A stretch of DNA of 64,000 nt from Flavobacterium panacagri. GTDB lineage: Bacteria; Bacteroidota; Bacteroidia; Flavobacteriales; Flavobacteriaceae. Below the pieces are notes generated by a model. It was not told where the DNA came from, did no database searches, and saw only the letters and a list, made by a program, of their open reading frames with translations. Below are positions 9,325 to 18,871 of the stretch, in pieces; position 1 is the first letter of the stretch; each line of letters starts with the position of its first letter. The position numbers and the translations under genes were made by a program. Location of the stretch: NCBI RefSeq assembly GCF_030378165.1, contig NZ_CP119766.1, positions 4,340,001 to 4,404,000 on the forward strand, in the 5' to 3' direction.

Positions 9325-10104
9325 ATGAAAGATGTCGTACAATTAAAAAAGAGCTTAGGAATAATACTGTTTATTCTTTTACTATCACTATCAGTAAATA
9401 CTGTATCTGCTCAAAAGCAGGTGAAAAATATTGTATTGGTACACGGTGCATTTGCTGACGGTTCTGGCTGGGAAGAAGTCTATAAAATCTTAAAAAAGAA
9501 AGGTTTTAATGTCAGCATTACGGCTAATCCTAATACTTCATTTACTGAAGATGTGGCCGCCGCAAAACGATCCATTGACCGTATAGAAGGACAAATTATA
9601 CTTGTTGGCCATTCTTATGGCGGTGCTATTATTACAGAAGCTGGAGACTCTGATAAAGTTGCGGGTCTGGTTTACATTGCTGCTTTTGTACCAGACGCAG
9701 GGGAAACATTATTACAACTGGTGAAAAGTGGTCCTCCAACACCAAACTCTGGAATTGAAGCGCCAACCGCTGACGGTTTTATATGGTATGGAAAAGCAAA
9801 ATTTCATTCTGGATTCTGTGCTGATTTAAGTAAAGAAAAAGCTGATTTTCTCTATGATTCACAAGTTCCAATCGCTGCGTCAGCATTTGTAGCGCCCATC
9901 ACCAAAGCTTCCTGGAAAAATAAACCTTCTTGGTATATCGTTGCAACAGATGATCAAACCGTTCCTATTGAAGGAGCACGATTCATGGCAAAAAGAGCCC
10001 ATTCTAAAGTGACTGAAATAAAAGCAAGTCACGCTGTTTATGTTTCACAAGCTAAAGCCGTAGCTGATGTTATAGTGCGTGCAGCCAATGAAAGTTTAAA
10101 ATAA
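9325..10104 (+). CDS. Exported alpha/beta hydrolase (Ser nucleophile)
   Basis: 259-residue hydrolase with an N-terminal signal peptide (hydrophobic core about 10-26, ending SAQKQ), so probably periplasmic. The mature part has the alpha/beta hydrolase opening VLVHGAFADGSGWE, nucleophile elbow GHSYGG with Ser97, acid in VATDDQTVP (Asp209/210) and catalytic His236 in SHAVYVS. It belongs to the esterase-like branch that lacks a large cap domain and differs from the three Asp-nucleophile paralogues nearby. The isochorismatase-like gene starts 27 bases downstream, so the two are likely cotranscribed and both products are exported. Substrate unknown. Confidence 0.85.
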   Translation: MKDVVQLKKSLGIILFILLLSLSVNTVSAQKQVKNIVLVHGAFADGSGWEEVYKILKKKGFNVSITANPNTSFTEDVAAAKRSIDRIEGQIILVGHSYGGAIITEAGDSDKVAGLVYIAAFVPDAGETLLQLVKSGPPTPNSGIEAPTADGFIWYGKAKFHSGFCADLSKEKADFLYDSQVPIAASAFVAPITKASWKNKPSWYIVATDDQTVPIEGARFMAKRAHSKVTEIKASHAVYVSQAKAVADVIVRAANESLK

Positions 10105-10131
10105 TCGTAACTAATTATAATAAATTAAATC

Positions 10132-10821
10132 ATGAAAAAAATTCTATCAACAGTACTTTTAGTAGTAGGAACAACGGCTCTATTAGCACAAAAACCTAGT
10201 CCAAGTTTATTAAACCCAACCAATCATGCCTTGATTCTAATTGACTATCAAAGTCAAATGGCGTTTGCAACAAAAAATATAGATTCTGAATTATTAAGAA
10301 ACAATGCGGCATTAGTAGCAGGTACATCAAAAATATTTAATATTCCAACTGTAGTTACTACAGTAGCCGAAACAACTTTCAGCGGACCTGTATTTCCAGA
10401 GATACAAGAATTCTATCCTAAAGCCTCCTCAAATTATATCGACCGTACAACTATGAATTGCTGGGAAGATGTCAACGCTCAAAAAGCGGCGACAAGCAAA
10501 GGTAAAAAGACATTAGTTATGGGAGGTTTATGGACCAGTGTCTGCATTGTTGGTCCAGTATTGTCTGCCATTAACGAAGGCTACACTGTTTATGTTATCA
10601 CAGATGCCAGCGGAGATGTCTCAAAAGAAGCACACGAAATGGCCGTTACAAGAATGGTACAAGCGGGTGCCCGACCAATTACTTCATTGCAATATATTTT
10701 GGAATTACAGCGTGACTGGGCTAGAAGTGAAACTTACAAACCAGTAACCGATTTAATCGTGAAATATGGAGGTGCGTATGGAATTGGAATTCAGTATGCC
10801 CGTACAGTTATAAAACACTAA
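10132..10821 (+). CDS. Exported isochorismatase-family cysteine hydrolase (YcaC-like)
   Basis: 229-residue protein with a signal peptide (1-19, ending ALLAQK). Its fold motifs are those of the isochorismatase/cysteine hydrolase family: Asp38 in ALILIDYQSQM and the nucleophile Cys138 in GGLWTSVCIVGP. The YIDRTTMNCWED segment aligns with the YIARPG-NAWDN region I recall from YcaC. YcaC-type enzymes are normally cytoplasmic, so a signal peptide is noteworthy. It follows the exported Ser hydrolase and is closed by a terminator at 10837-10868, suggesting a two-gene export operon. Substrate unknown. Confidence 0.85.
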   Translation: MKKILSTVLLVVGTTALLAQKPSPSLLNPTNHALILIDYQSQMAFATKNIDSELLRNNAALVAGTSKIFNIPTVVTTVAETTFSGPVFPEIQEFYPKASSNYIDRTTMNCWEDVNAQKAATSKGKKTLVMGGLWTSVCIVGPVLSAINEGYTVYVITDASGDVSKEAHEMAVTRMVQAGARPITSLQYILELQRDWARSETYKPVTDLIVKYGGAYGIGIQYARTVIKH

Positions 10822-10836
10822 AATCTAAATTACAAT

Positions 10837-10868
10837 AGTCAGAGACTGATTAAATCGTCTCTGACTTT
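10837..10868 (+). terminator. Terminator after the isochorismatase-like gene
   Basis: A 10-bp perfect stem, AGTCAGAGAC (10837-10846) pairing with GTCTCTGACT (10857-10866), 10-base loop, followed by a T-rich tail. It starts 15 bases after the stop at 10821 and separates the gene from DoxX at 10899, which would need its own promoter or read-through. Confidence 0.8.
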
Positions 10869-10898
10869 AATTTTAATTACAACTGATATCCAAAAACT

Positions 10899-11318
10899 AT
10901 GAAAAAAAGATTTTTCGCATTTATGTGCAAAAATGGCGTTTTGAGCCATTTTGGTTTACTTTTCTTTAGAGTAGCCATAGCTTTAGAACTATTAATAGCG
11001 CACGGTTTAAAAAAAATCGGCATAGGTGTGACAATGGCTGAAATAGTGCCGAATCCCTTAGGATTGCCAGATTTCTTCAATCAGGCTTTTGCTATTGTCG
11101 CTAATGTCATTATGCCTTTATTTATCGCTGTAGGATTATTTACAAAAGTGGCCACACTCCCTATTTTAGCAATAACTTTAAGCGGGTATTTTATGGTTCA
11201 TTTCAACGATCCAATAGCCGTGAAAGATGTTCCTTTTATTTATAGCATCTGTTTCTTGTTTATAACAATTGTAGGGCCAGGGAAATATTCTCTTGATTAC
11301 TATTTTTTAAACAAATAG
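10899..11318 (+). CDS. DoxX-family membrane protein
   Basis: 139-residue inner-membrane protein with about four hydrophobic segments (roughly 18-35, 63-82, 84-103 and 113-130). The LLFFRVAIALELLIAHGLKKI stretch and the later GLFTKVATLPI segment are typical of DoxX, a family often linked to redox or quinone-related oxidation but without one defined reaction. It reads in the same direction as the exported hydrolase pair but lies after a terminator. On the far side, 78 bases away, is the convergent sigma-54 response regulator. Confidence 0.85.
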   Translation: MKKRFFAFMCKNGVLSHFGLLFFRVAIALELLIAHGLKKIGIGVTMAEIVPNPLGLPDFFNQAFAIVANVIMPLFIAVGLFTKVATLPILAITLSGYFMVHFNDPIAVKDVPFIYSICFLFITIVGPGKYSLDYYFLNK

Positions 11319-11396
11319 AGTTTCACTTACTTTATCATTAAACCAATTTTTGTCTGCTTTTCTGAATTCCCTTTAGTGGAAAAAAAATTCCCCTTT

Positions 11397-13349
11397 TTAT
11401 TGATTCAAGCTGTTTACACCTAATTTTTTCATTTTAGAGTATAAAGTCGAAGCTGGAATATTCAAGATCTCAGCTGCACCGCCTTTTCCTGAAATTTTCC
11501 CTTTGCATCTTTTTAAAATATACGTGATATAATCCCGTTCATTGTCATGAATGCTTTGAACTAAGAATTCCTGTGTCTTTTCTTCACTTGAACTTTTAGA
11601 AGCATTTGGCAGCGGAATTTCTTTAATTACTGAATCAGCATTTAGTAAAATAGCACGCTGCACAATATGTTCCAACTCTCTTATATTTCCAGGCCAGTCA
11701 TAAGTTATCAACTGCTGTAAAGCCTGATCTGTAATCTGAGGTATTTTTATGGCTGAAGATTTACTAAATGAATCCATAAAATGGGATACCAATGCTGGAA
11801 TATCATCCCTTCTTTCTCTAAGTGCAGGAACAGTAATAGGGAAAACATGAAGTCTGTAATACAAATCAAGTCTGAAACGGCCTGCTGCTATTTCCTCTTC
11901 CAAATTACGGTTGGTTGCTGCGATAATCCTAACATTAACTTTAATAGGCAGATTGCTTCCTACTCTCTCAATTTCTTTTTCCTGCAGTACTCTCAGGAGT
12001 TTTATCTGCATCAGCATTGGCATTTCTCCAATTTCATCTAGAAATATGGTACCGCCTTCTGCTGCTTCAAATTTTCCAATTCTTCTTTCCAGTGCTCCAG
12101 TAAAAGCTCCTTTTTCATGACCAAAAAAAAGTGATTCTGCCAAGTTATCAGGAACCGCTCCACAATTTATCACAACAAACGGTTTATTTTTCCTAGGCGA
12201 TAACTGATGAATACTTTGCGCTACTTTTTCTTTTCCTGTACCACTTTCTCCCAGTATTAAAACCGAAGTATCAGAATGTGCTACTTTTTGAATGTGGTCA
12301 AAAACAGTAAGTATTTTTTCACTGCTCCCAATCATAGAACAAAATTCAGGAGAATTTATTTCTGTCTTAACTGGTATTTTTTTCTTTATAGTGCTAACAG
12401 GTTTGTCACTTTTTAAATCATTCCTTTTAACCACAAACTTCGCTAATATGGTTTCCAATTTGGTTAAAATTGACAAATGATCATTGGTATAAACAGCTGG
12501 ATTTCTGCTAAAAAAGAAAAAGTTAAAAACACCTCTATTTTCGATACGTACGGGAAGAGCTAGAAATGATTTAAGTCCAAAGGATTGTATAACCATCCTC
12601 TTAATTGGAGAATTTTGAAATACATGATTAAAAACATCTCCTTCGTAAATTTTCGGGAATTCAAGCTTAGGAGAATTTTCTTTTAGATCCAATAATTCCT
12701 GTTTGCTTTTACCTGTTATCTTAGAGAATTTTTCATGATCAATAACTTCATAATTATCAAAATTCTTTCGCATCAAACCTAGAGGATTTGGATCATCTTT
12801 CACATAACCAGCTCGAATGTAATCGAATGGTACATAAGTCTGCAGCTCCTTAGCAAGCTCCACTAATGCATGTTCCCATTTTAAAGTGGAACAAGTAATG
12901 GTTTCAATACTTTCTTTCAAGATATTTTCCTGCTGTGATTGGGATTCGATCGAATGTCTATGACGATAGGAAGCTATTTCTAAAGTAATCAAGACATCTT
13001 TAGGCCTAAAAGGTTTCACTATAAAACCGTAAGGATGTGTCTTTTTTGCTTCCTCCAATATTGATTTATTAGAATTTGCAGATAAATATATAAAACCTAT
13101 ATGGTTCTTATTTAGTTCTCTAGCCAGATCAATACCTGTTTCCTTTCCTCTCAAACGGATGTCTAAGAAAACCAGATCTGGCCTTTCCTGTTCGATCAAT
13201 TCTAAAGCTTGAGATACTGATTTAGCAACACCTATCACTTGGTAATCTGCTTTCTGAAGTATATATCGTAAATCATTTGCCTCAATAAACTGATCTTCAA
13301 CAATAAGTATTTTCATCTGATCATTTGCAGCATTTTTTTGAAATTCCAT
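11397..13349 (-). CDS. Sigma-54-dependent response regulator (REC-GAF-AAA+-Fis HTH)
   Basis: 650-residue cytoplasmic transcription activator. Receiver domain (about 12-130) has the phospho-acceptor Asp63 in LVFLDIRLRG. A GAF-like sensor domain follows (about 160-310). The AAA+ domain (about 340-570) has Walker A GESGTGKE (from Gly367) and the sigma-54-contacting loop GAFTGA (414-419). A C-terminal Fis-type helix-turn-helix (about 605-650, LNIPASTLYSKMKKLGV) binds DNA. An in-frame ATG at 13316 (MKILIVEDQ) is an equally plausible start and gives a more usual receiver N-terminus. It diverges from the histidine kinase gene at 13647, so they are probably a cognate pair. No clear -24/-12 sigma-54 promoter was found by eye in front of neighbouring genes. 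Confidence 0.93.
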   Translation of the reverse strand: MEFQKNAANDQMKILIVEDQFIEANDLRYILQKADYQVIGVAKSVSQALELIEQERPDLVFLDIRLRGKETGIDLARELNKNHIGFIYLSANSNKSILEEAKKTHPYGFIVKPFRPKDVLITLEIASYRHRHSIESQSQQENILKESIETITCSTLKWEHALVELAKELQTYVPFDYIRAGYVKDDPNPLGLMRKNFDNYEVIDHEKFSKITGKSKQELLDLKENSPKLEFPKIYEGDVFNHVFQNSPIKRMVIQSFGLKSFLALPVRIENRGVFNFFFFSRNPAVYTNDHLSILTKLETILAKFVVKRNDLKSDKPVSTIKKKIPVKTEINSPEFCSMIGSSEKILTVFDHIQKVAHSDTSVLILGESGTGKEKVAQSIHQLSPRKNKPFVVINCGAVPDNLAESLFFGHEKGAFTGALERRIGKFEAAEGGTIFLDEIGEMPMLMQIKLLRVLQEKEIERVGSNLPIKVNVRIIAATNRNLEEEIAAGRFRLDLYYRLHVFPITVPALRERRDDIPALVSHFMDSFSKSSAIKIPQITDQALQQLITYDWPGNIRELEHIVQRAILLNADSVIKEIPLPNASKSSSEEKTQEFLVQSIHDNERDYITYILKRCKGKISGKGGAAEILNIPASTLYSKMKKLGVNSLNQ

Positions 13350-13646
13350 ACGCTATATTTTAGGGGGAACAGAGGCACTTTCCATTAATGAATTAAGGAA
13401 ATAAAGATAATAAGCATTTTATTAATAAAATAGAAAACGAGTAAAAAAAGGTTCTTTTATTGTAATGCTAAATTATTCCTTGAATTTTATCAAAATAATA
13501 AAAATCAAACTGACAATCAATAATTTACAAAAACAAAACTCTTATAAATAAATTTTATTTAATCTTAAAGCCATACTTTTGATTGTGCCCTTTTTAGTTT
13601 AATTTTAACAGTTCCTTAAAACAAGAATTAATCCTCTTTTATAAAC

Positions 13647-16094
13647 ATGAAGGCATTCCATTTTTTGATTTTTTTTATAGTTATCTCTTTTCAAGGTCAG
13701 AGTCAGGGTAAATTAAATAAAGTCTCTTACAATATCGACAAACAGAGACTTCTTATAAAATCAACTGCCATGTATTTGTCTTCGGTAAGTCAGGGAACTA
13801 TTGATATTGACAGCGCCATGGTCTTAGCGTGTACTGCAAACAAACTTCCTGTTTCATTTTCATTTGATGAAAATTATAATGATGATGAAGGAGAATCGCA
13901 GCGCGCTATCAAAATGGTGGATCAAAATAATATACCTGCTGCCCTTAAACTACTTCCTAAATTAGAAAAAACAGAACAAATAAAGCTGTTTTTGCATTTG
14001 GGAAGTTACTATCTTTTTATGCCGGGCGAAAAAAAGCACGATCTTAAAATATCACTTTCTTACATCAAACAAGCTATTGATTTGAGTAACAGCCTTGGTA
14101 TTTTAAAATGGAAACTTCAAAGCAATACATTATTAGCGAAATATTATACTCAGGCAGATAATGCGTCTGAAAGTAAAAGACTCTTTTCTAAAGTTGTAAA
14201 CGAAAATAGAATATTAAAAGATCCAAAATCTTTAGCAGATATTTTAAATAATCAAGGAACTTATCTTGCAATAAATGATCCCGATAAAGAAAAAATCTTG
14301 ACAGAAGCAATGTCTATTTATAAATCTTTACATCAGAAAGAATTAGAGATTGAAGTGCTCATGAAGATTCTTACCATTCATTTTTGGGCAGGTAATATCG
14401 ATCTTGCTGAAAAAGAGCTTTTAAAAGCCTTGGAACTCCAAAAACAAATAGGATTTCTACATACACATTATACCACAGCTCCACTAGCCTATATATACAC
14501 CATCAAAAATGATTTGAAAAAAGCACTTGTTTATGCCATTGAAGGCACAAAAACAATGGAAGGGACTAATGACCTGATTTGCGCCGACAATTTTTATCTT
14601 CGTTTGGGAAGCGTCTATAGTGCATTAGAGCATAATGAAGAAGCTATAAATTTATTTAAAAAAAGTTTTAATAAACGTACAAAAGGAATCAACAGTGGCA
14701 GCTGGTATAAAAGTTTATATCTAATAATTCAAACACTCTGTCTGGAAAAAAAATACAAAGAAGCCCTTCATTATATTGCTTTAACAGATAATTATCCTCC
14801 AACCAATACTTTAGATTCTTATTATCTTTCTTATGCTAAAGCAACTTCATATGAAGAAATGAAAAATTATGCAAAAGCAGAGAAATTCTATATCGAAATG
14901 GATAAATATGCCCAAATGATAATTACACCTAAAACAGTAATTTCTATATTATTTGGTTATACAAAAATGTCTTTGTTTTATGCTAAAAAAGGAAATGCTC
15001 TCAAAGCAGCAATCTACGCTGATAAAGTCGCCAGTTTAGCAGAAAAAATGAATCATACCGTAAAGTTTCAAGAACTAGAACTTGCCTTATTCAAAATAGA
15101 CTCAATAAATGGAAATTATGCTTCTTCAATGAAACATTACCAGAATTTTACCAAAATTCATGATTCTCTCTATGATATAGCAAAGAACCGAAAAATTGAA
15201 GAGCTTAAAATTCAATACGAAACTTTGAAAAAGGAAGAAAGCATTAATACTTTAGAAGTTAAAAGTAAATTACAGGAAACCGAATTAGATAAATCAAAAC
15301 TGCTGATTAACTTTTCTATTGGAATCATTTTACTGCTTTTCATTATAATTGGTTTGTTTTATAACCATTATCAATTGAAACAAAAAAACAATAAAAAATT
15401 AGAGCTTAAAGAAAAGGAAATCAGTCTTAAGAATAAAAGTCTTCAAAATTTAGTACTGGAAAAAGAATGGCTAATAAAAGAAATTCATCATCGAGTAAAA
15501 AACAATCTTCAGACCGTAATGAGTCTTCTCAATTCTCAGACCGAATTTATTGAAGACGACCTTGCACTTTCTACCATTAAGAGCAGTCAGCTTAGAATTC
15601 ATGCGATGTCACTAATTCATCAAAAGCTTTATATGTCTGAAAATATCGCTTCTATCAATATGCCGATTTACATCAATGAATTAGTAGAATATTTAAGAGA
15701 TTCTTTTCATTCTAATCAGCACATTCGTTTTGTGATTGATATAGAGGAACTGGAACTTGAAGTAACACAAGCTATTCCAGTGGGTTTAATTATAAACGAA
15801 GCGGTAACGAACGCCCTAAAATATGCTTTTCCCGACAACCGTGACGGAATCATTTCACTTTCATTAATTTCAACCGAGTCTGATCAGTATACTTTAACCG
15901 TAAAAGACAATGGAATAGGAATTCCGATAAATGACAATAAGGTAAAAACTTCTTTTGGCATGAGCCTTATAAAGGGTTTATGCGAAGATCTAGATGCTGT
16001 TTTTTCTATTGAAAATAATAATGGAACGGTAATTCAATTGACTTTTGAAAAAAATATTTTAGATGTGCAGGAAATAAGCTCTGACGAATTATAA
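13647..16094 (+). CDS. TPR-containing sensor histidine kinase (HisKA_2 type)
   Basis: 815-residue membrane sensor kinase. Signal peptide (1-20), an exported all-helical region of TPR-like repeats (about 60-520), a coiled coil, one membrane segment (about 552-572), a second coiled coil (about 578-605), then the kinase core. The phospho-acceptor is in EIHHRVKNNLQT (His614/615), the HisKA_2 form. An HATPase domain follows (about 705-800) with N-box NEAVTNALKYAF and G-box KDNGIGIP. The divergent neighbour encodes a sigma-54 response regulator, its likely partner. The signal sensed is unknown. Only 22 bases separate its stop from the convergent FMN-binding gene. Confidence 0.92.
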   Translation: MKAFHFLIFFIVISFQGQSQGKLNKVSYNIDKQRLLIKSTAMYLSSVSQGTIDIDSAMVLACTANKLPVSFSFDENYNDDEGESQRAIKMVDQNNIPAALKLLPKLEKTEQIKLFLHLGSYYLFMPGEKKHDLKISLSYIKQAIDLSNSLGILKWKLQSNTLLAKYYTQADNASESKRLFSKVVNENRILKDPKSLADILNNQGTYLAINDPDKEKILTEAMSIYKSLHQKELEIEVLMKILTIHFWAGNIDLAEKELLKALELQKQIGFLHTHYTTAPLAYIYTIKNDLKKALVYAIEGTKTMEGTNDLICADNFYLRLGSVYSALEHNEEAINLFKKSFNKRTKGINSGSWYKSLYLIIQTLCLEKKYKEALHYIALTDNYPPTNTLDSYYLSYAKATSYEEMKNYAKAEKFYIEMDKYAQMIITPKTVISILFGYTKMSLFYAKKGNALKAAIYADKVASLAEKMNHTVKFQELELALFKIDSINGNYASSMKHYQNFTKIHDSLYDIAKNRKIEELKIQYETLKKEESINTLEVKSKLQETELDKSKLLINFSIGIILLLFIIIGLFYNHYQLKQKNNKKLELKEKEISLKNKSLQNLVLEKEWLIKEIHHRVKNNLQTVMSLLNSQTEFIEDDLALSTIKSSQLRIHAMSLIHQKLYMSENIASINMPIYINELVEYLRDSFHSNQHIRFVIDIEELELEVTQAIPVGLIINEAVTNALKYAFPDNRDGIISLSLISTESDQYTLTVKDNGIGIPINDNKVKTSFGMSLIKGLCEDLDAVFSIENNNGTVIQLTFEKNILDVQEISSDEL

Positions 16095-16116
16095 TAATCC
16101 AGAAAACATTAGAATA

Positions 16117-16731
16117 TTATTTTTTAGAAAGAAGCGCTTCCAAATCTTTAATCTGCTGTTCAAGATCTGTAATATGTTTTTTCTGAAGATCAAATACTTC
16201 TTTAATTTCTGCAACAGTATAACGTTGTGTAATATGTTGTGGACAGTTCCAGTCGTAAGCTTTGATTTTAAAAATCATTATTTGTTCCGGACGAAACTTA
16301 TAATCTTCTGGTTTTAGTTTTTCGAATAAATCCGGATTATCTTCAACGGATAAAATTTGTGCTTCTGCATACATCTTTAAACGGGCTCTGTGCGGATACG
16401 AAACCATAATAATAGCTACTTTTGGATTTTTGGAAATATTTCCGGCAGAAATATACTGTCTGTTGCCAACAAAATCAATAATTCCGATTGTATCAGCATC
16501 GATTACTTTTACAAATCCCTGCGGACCTCCTCGGTGCTGTATGTACGGATATTCATTTTCTCCATAAGAAGCCATATAAAAACTATCCTGACTTTCTATA
16601 AATGCCTTTTCAGAATCTGTCAATCCATCAGTATAAGACATCTTTTGCATTCGGTCGTAACTGCTTCTGCTTCCCTTTTTTTCCTGAATTTCTTTTATGG
16701 CATCGCTAAACGCTAATTCTTGATAATTCAT
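16117..16731 (-). CDS. Pyridoxamine 5'-phosphate oxidase-like FMN-binding protein
   Basis: 204-residue cytoplasmic protein of the PNPOx-like split-barrel flavin family. The segment SFYMASYGENEYPYIQHRGGPQGFVKVIDADTIG's core (near 50-80) is characteristic of uncharacterised members that bind FMN or F420-like cofactors. Residues about 175-204 form a predicted coiled coil. It is the last gene of a five-gene minus-strand cluster (19738 down to 16117) with gaps of 30, 34, 6 and 12 bases, together with two Asp-nucleophile hydrolases, an NTF2-like protein and a TSUP transporter. A redox step on a small molecule is plausible, but the substrate is unknown. Confidence 0.82.
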   Translation of the reverse strand: MNYQELAFSDAIKEIQEKKGSRSSYDRMQKMSYTDGLTDSEKAFIESQDSFYMASYGENEYPYIQHRGGPQGFVKVIDADTIGIIDFVGNRQYISAGNISKNPKVAIIMVSYPHRARLKMYAEAQILSVEDNPDLFEKLKPEDYKFRPEQIMIFKIKAYDWNCPQHITQRYTVAEIKEVFDLQKKHITDLEQQIKDLEALLSKK

Positions 16732-16743
16732 AATGTTTTAAAT

Positions 16744-17502
16744 TTAAACTAAAAAATAAAGTGTAACTGTTGCTCCAATTATTACTGCATTTCTTTTGAT
16801 TAGTAGAATATTGACTTTTCCTTTACATGCGTTTCCTATAAAACCTCCTAAAATTGAACCCGCTATCATTACAAGAGCAAAAGGCCAGAAAATTAATCCT
16901 GATAAAACAAAAATAAGAATTGCAATTCCGTTATTAGCTCCAACTAATACCAATGCCAATCTTTCTAAAGTGTCGTTATTTTTGATTCCATAAAAACGAT
17001 ATAAAAGAAAAATAATCATTCCCATTCCTGCACCAAAATAACCACCGTAAACACCTAATATAAAAAGGGCTAACAATTTATAATTAGAATAATTGAACTC
17101 TTTCTGAACTGCAAAATTCTTATCAAAATACTCTTGTATGCGATTATAAAATGTAAAAAGAATCCAAGAACACAGCAACAAAAAAGGTGCTATAGTTTCA
17201 AAGACTTTATGCGAAAATGCGATTAAAAGAAAAGCTCCAGTTAAACCTCCAACTGTACAGGCAAAAAGCATATAACGAAAATGCTTGTTAGAGATTTCTG
17301 CTGTTTTCTTTGTTGGTTTTGCCGAAGCTAAAAAACCAGACCAAAGAATAATTGTCGTTGTTGCAGTCCCTGTAACCGGCTGAATTCCTCTAAAAATTAA
17401 GCTTGGAAAAATAATAAACCAGCCACCTCCAATAGAAACATTCACTGCTCCTCCAATAACGGCCATTAAAAATAAAAAGAAAAGTTCAGTATAGAGATTC
17501 AT
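16744..17502 (-). CDS. TSUP family transporter (TauE/SafE-like)
   Basis: 252-residue inner-membrane protein with about eight hydrophobic segments in two halves. The N-terminal half has GGAVNVSIGGGWFIIFPSLI and the second GVYGGYFGAGMGMIIFLL, the duplicated glycine-rich motif of the TSUP (sulfite exporter TauE/SafE) family. Members move small organic or sulfur anions such as sulfite or sulfoacetate. It sits 6 bases after a hydrolase gene and 12 before the FMN-binding gene, so cotranscription is near certain and the transported anion may be a substrate or product of those enzymes. Confidence 0.88.
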   Translation of the reverse strand: MNLYTELFFLFLMAVIGGAVNVSIGGGWFIIFPSLIFRGIQPVTGTATTTIILWSGFLASAKPTKKTAEISNKHFRYMLFACTVGGLTGAFLLIAFSHKVFETIAPFLLLCSWILFTFYNRIQEYFDKNFAVQKEFNYSNYKLLALFILGVYGGYFGAGMGMIIFLLYRFYGIKNNDTLERLALVLVGANNGIAILIFVLSGLIFWPFALVMIAGSILGGFIGNACKGKVNILLIKRNAVIIGATVTLYFLV

Positions 17503-17508
17503 AACGAC

Positions 17509-18393
17509 TTAAAATTTTAAATACCAGTACTTTATTATTTCATCTGCAATATCTTCTGCAAATTCTTCAAGTGCAAAATGGCCTGTTGGATAGAATACCA
17601 ACTTGGAATAAATTAGATCTTCATGAAGCATTTGTGCTCCCTCTTTTTTGAATACCTCATCATTTTCTCCCCACACAATCAATGTTCTCGGCTGAAGCAG
17701 TTTTAAAAAATCCTGCCAGATGTCATAAAGAGCAACATTGGTTTTATAATCGCCTTTCAATTCCATTTGAATCGCTTTCACTCCTTCCCGATCCATTAAA
17801 AACTGATCCAAATTATAAGCCTCTGGAGAAATATTAGAAACATCCTGAACTCCGTTTAGATATTCCCATTTTGTATAATCATATTCAAAGAATCTTTTTA
17901 GTTTGATGAAACTTTCAAAATTAACTTCTCTATACAATCTGCTGACTTCTTTTAAAACATCTCCGACACCTTCATTGTAAATATTTCCATTCTGAAAAAT
18001 AAGCATCTCAATCATTTCGGGACGCTTCATGAATACCCGCATTAAGATAGGAGCTCCATAATCGAAAAGATAAAAACTGGCTTTGTTTATCTTTAACTTT
18101 TCCAGAAAACGAGAAACAAGATTAGAATAGTTTTCAAAACTATATTTGAATACTTCCGGATTTGGAATATCGCTAAAACCAAACGCAGGCAAATCAGGAG
18201 CTATTACATAAAAATGTTTTGACAGCAACGGTATTACATTGCGAAACATGTGCGAAGAAGAAGGAAATCCGTGTAATAACAGCAAAACAGGATTTCCAAT
18301 TTCTCCAGCTTCACGATAGGCAATTTTTATCGAGTCAATGCTGCTAGTTTTATGACTGACTTTAGTAGACTGCATACTATCTGAATTCATCAC
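17509..18393 (-). CDS. Alpha/beta hydrolase, haloalkane dehalogenase/epoxide hydrolase-like (paralogue 2)
   Basis: 294-residue cytoplasmic hydrolase, no signal peptide. Motifs: LLHGFPSSSHMFRN near 40, APDLPAFGFSD, nucleophile elbow FDYGAPIL with Asp111, acid region WGENDEVF, and catalytic His in TGHFALEE. Compared with paralogues 1 and 3 the elbow ends in Leu rather than Gly (GAPIL against GxPIG) and the following helix has diverged (MRVFMKRPEM), so the substrate may differ. It lies between the NTF2-like gene (34 bases) and the TSUP gene (6 bases). Confidence 0.83.
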   Translation of the reverse strand: MMNSDSMQSTKVSHKTSSIDSIKIAYREAGEIGNPVLLLLHGFPSSSHMFRNVIPLLSKHFYVIAPDLPAFGFSDIPNPEVFKYSFENYSNLVSRFLEKLKINKASFYLFDYGAPILMRVFMKRPEMIEMLIFQNGNIYNEGVGDVLKEVSRLYREVNFESFIKLKRFFEYDYTKWEYLNGVQDVSNISPEAYNLDQFLMDREGVKAIQMELKGDYKTNVALYDIWQDFLKLLQPRTLIVWGENDEVFKKEGAQMLHEDLIYSKLVFYPTGHFALEEFAEDIADEIIKYWYLKF

Positions 18394-18427
18394 AGTATTA
18401 AATTTGGTTTATAAAAACTATACGAAG

Positions 18428-18841
18428 TTATTGAAACTCTCTATCCTCTTCTTTGATTTCCAGATCATTTATGCTCGCAAATCGTCTCTGCATTAAACCA
18501 TTTTCATCAAATTCCCAATTTTCATTACCATACGCTCTAAACCATTTACCTTGTTCGTTTTGATATTCATAAACAAAACGAACTGCAATTCGGTTATCGG
18601 TATGTGCCCAATATTCTTTTTTGAGTTTGTAGTTTAACTCTTTCTGCCATTTTCCAGTTAGAAACGCTACAATCTCATCTCGTCCGTTAATGAATTGCGA
18701 TCTGTTGCGCCATTCACTATTTATGGTATATGCTTTAGAAACACGCTCTGGATCTTGACTATTCCAAGCGTCTTCTGCTAATTGTATTTTTTCCAGAGCC
18801 GTTTCTAAAGTAAATGGCGGTAACGGATATTTCTTTTCCAT
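18428..18841 (-). CDS. NTF2-like (SnoaL/DUF1348-type) protein
   Basis: 137-residue small cytoplasmic protein of the NTF2-like cone fold. The segments [37 protein letters not shown] and [22 protein letters not shown] fit the family often annotated as nuclear transport factor 2 family or DUF1348. Such proteins bind or isomerise small hydrophobic molecules, but no catalytic residue can be assigned here. It is flanked by two paralogous alpha/beta hydrolase genes (gaps 30 and 34 bases) and so probably works in the same small-molecule pathway. Confidence 0.82.
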   Translation of the reverse strand: MEKKYPLPPFTLETALEKIQLAEDAWNSQDPERVSKAYTINSEWRNRSQFINGRDEIVAFLTGKWQKELNYKLKKEYWAHTDNRIAVRFVYEYQNEQGKWFRAYGNENWEFDENGLMQRRFASINDLEIKEEDREFQ

Positions 18842-18871
18842 TTTAGCTGTTTTTAATTAAAAACGATATTC

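Noticed and set aside
11367..11393. A third CCC-type direct repeat (TTCCC and TTCCCC, 21-base period) between DoxX and the response regulator gene.
   Set aside because: It lies between the 3' ends of two convergent genes, has no -7 box at the offset seen for the two hydrolase promoters, and lacks the TTTT part of the motif. Probably chance.
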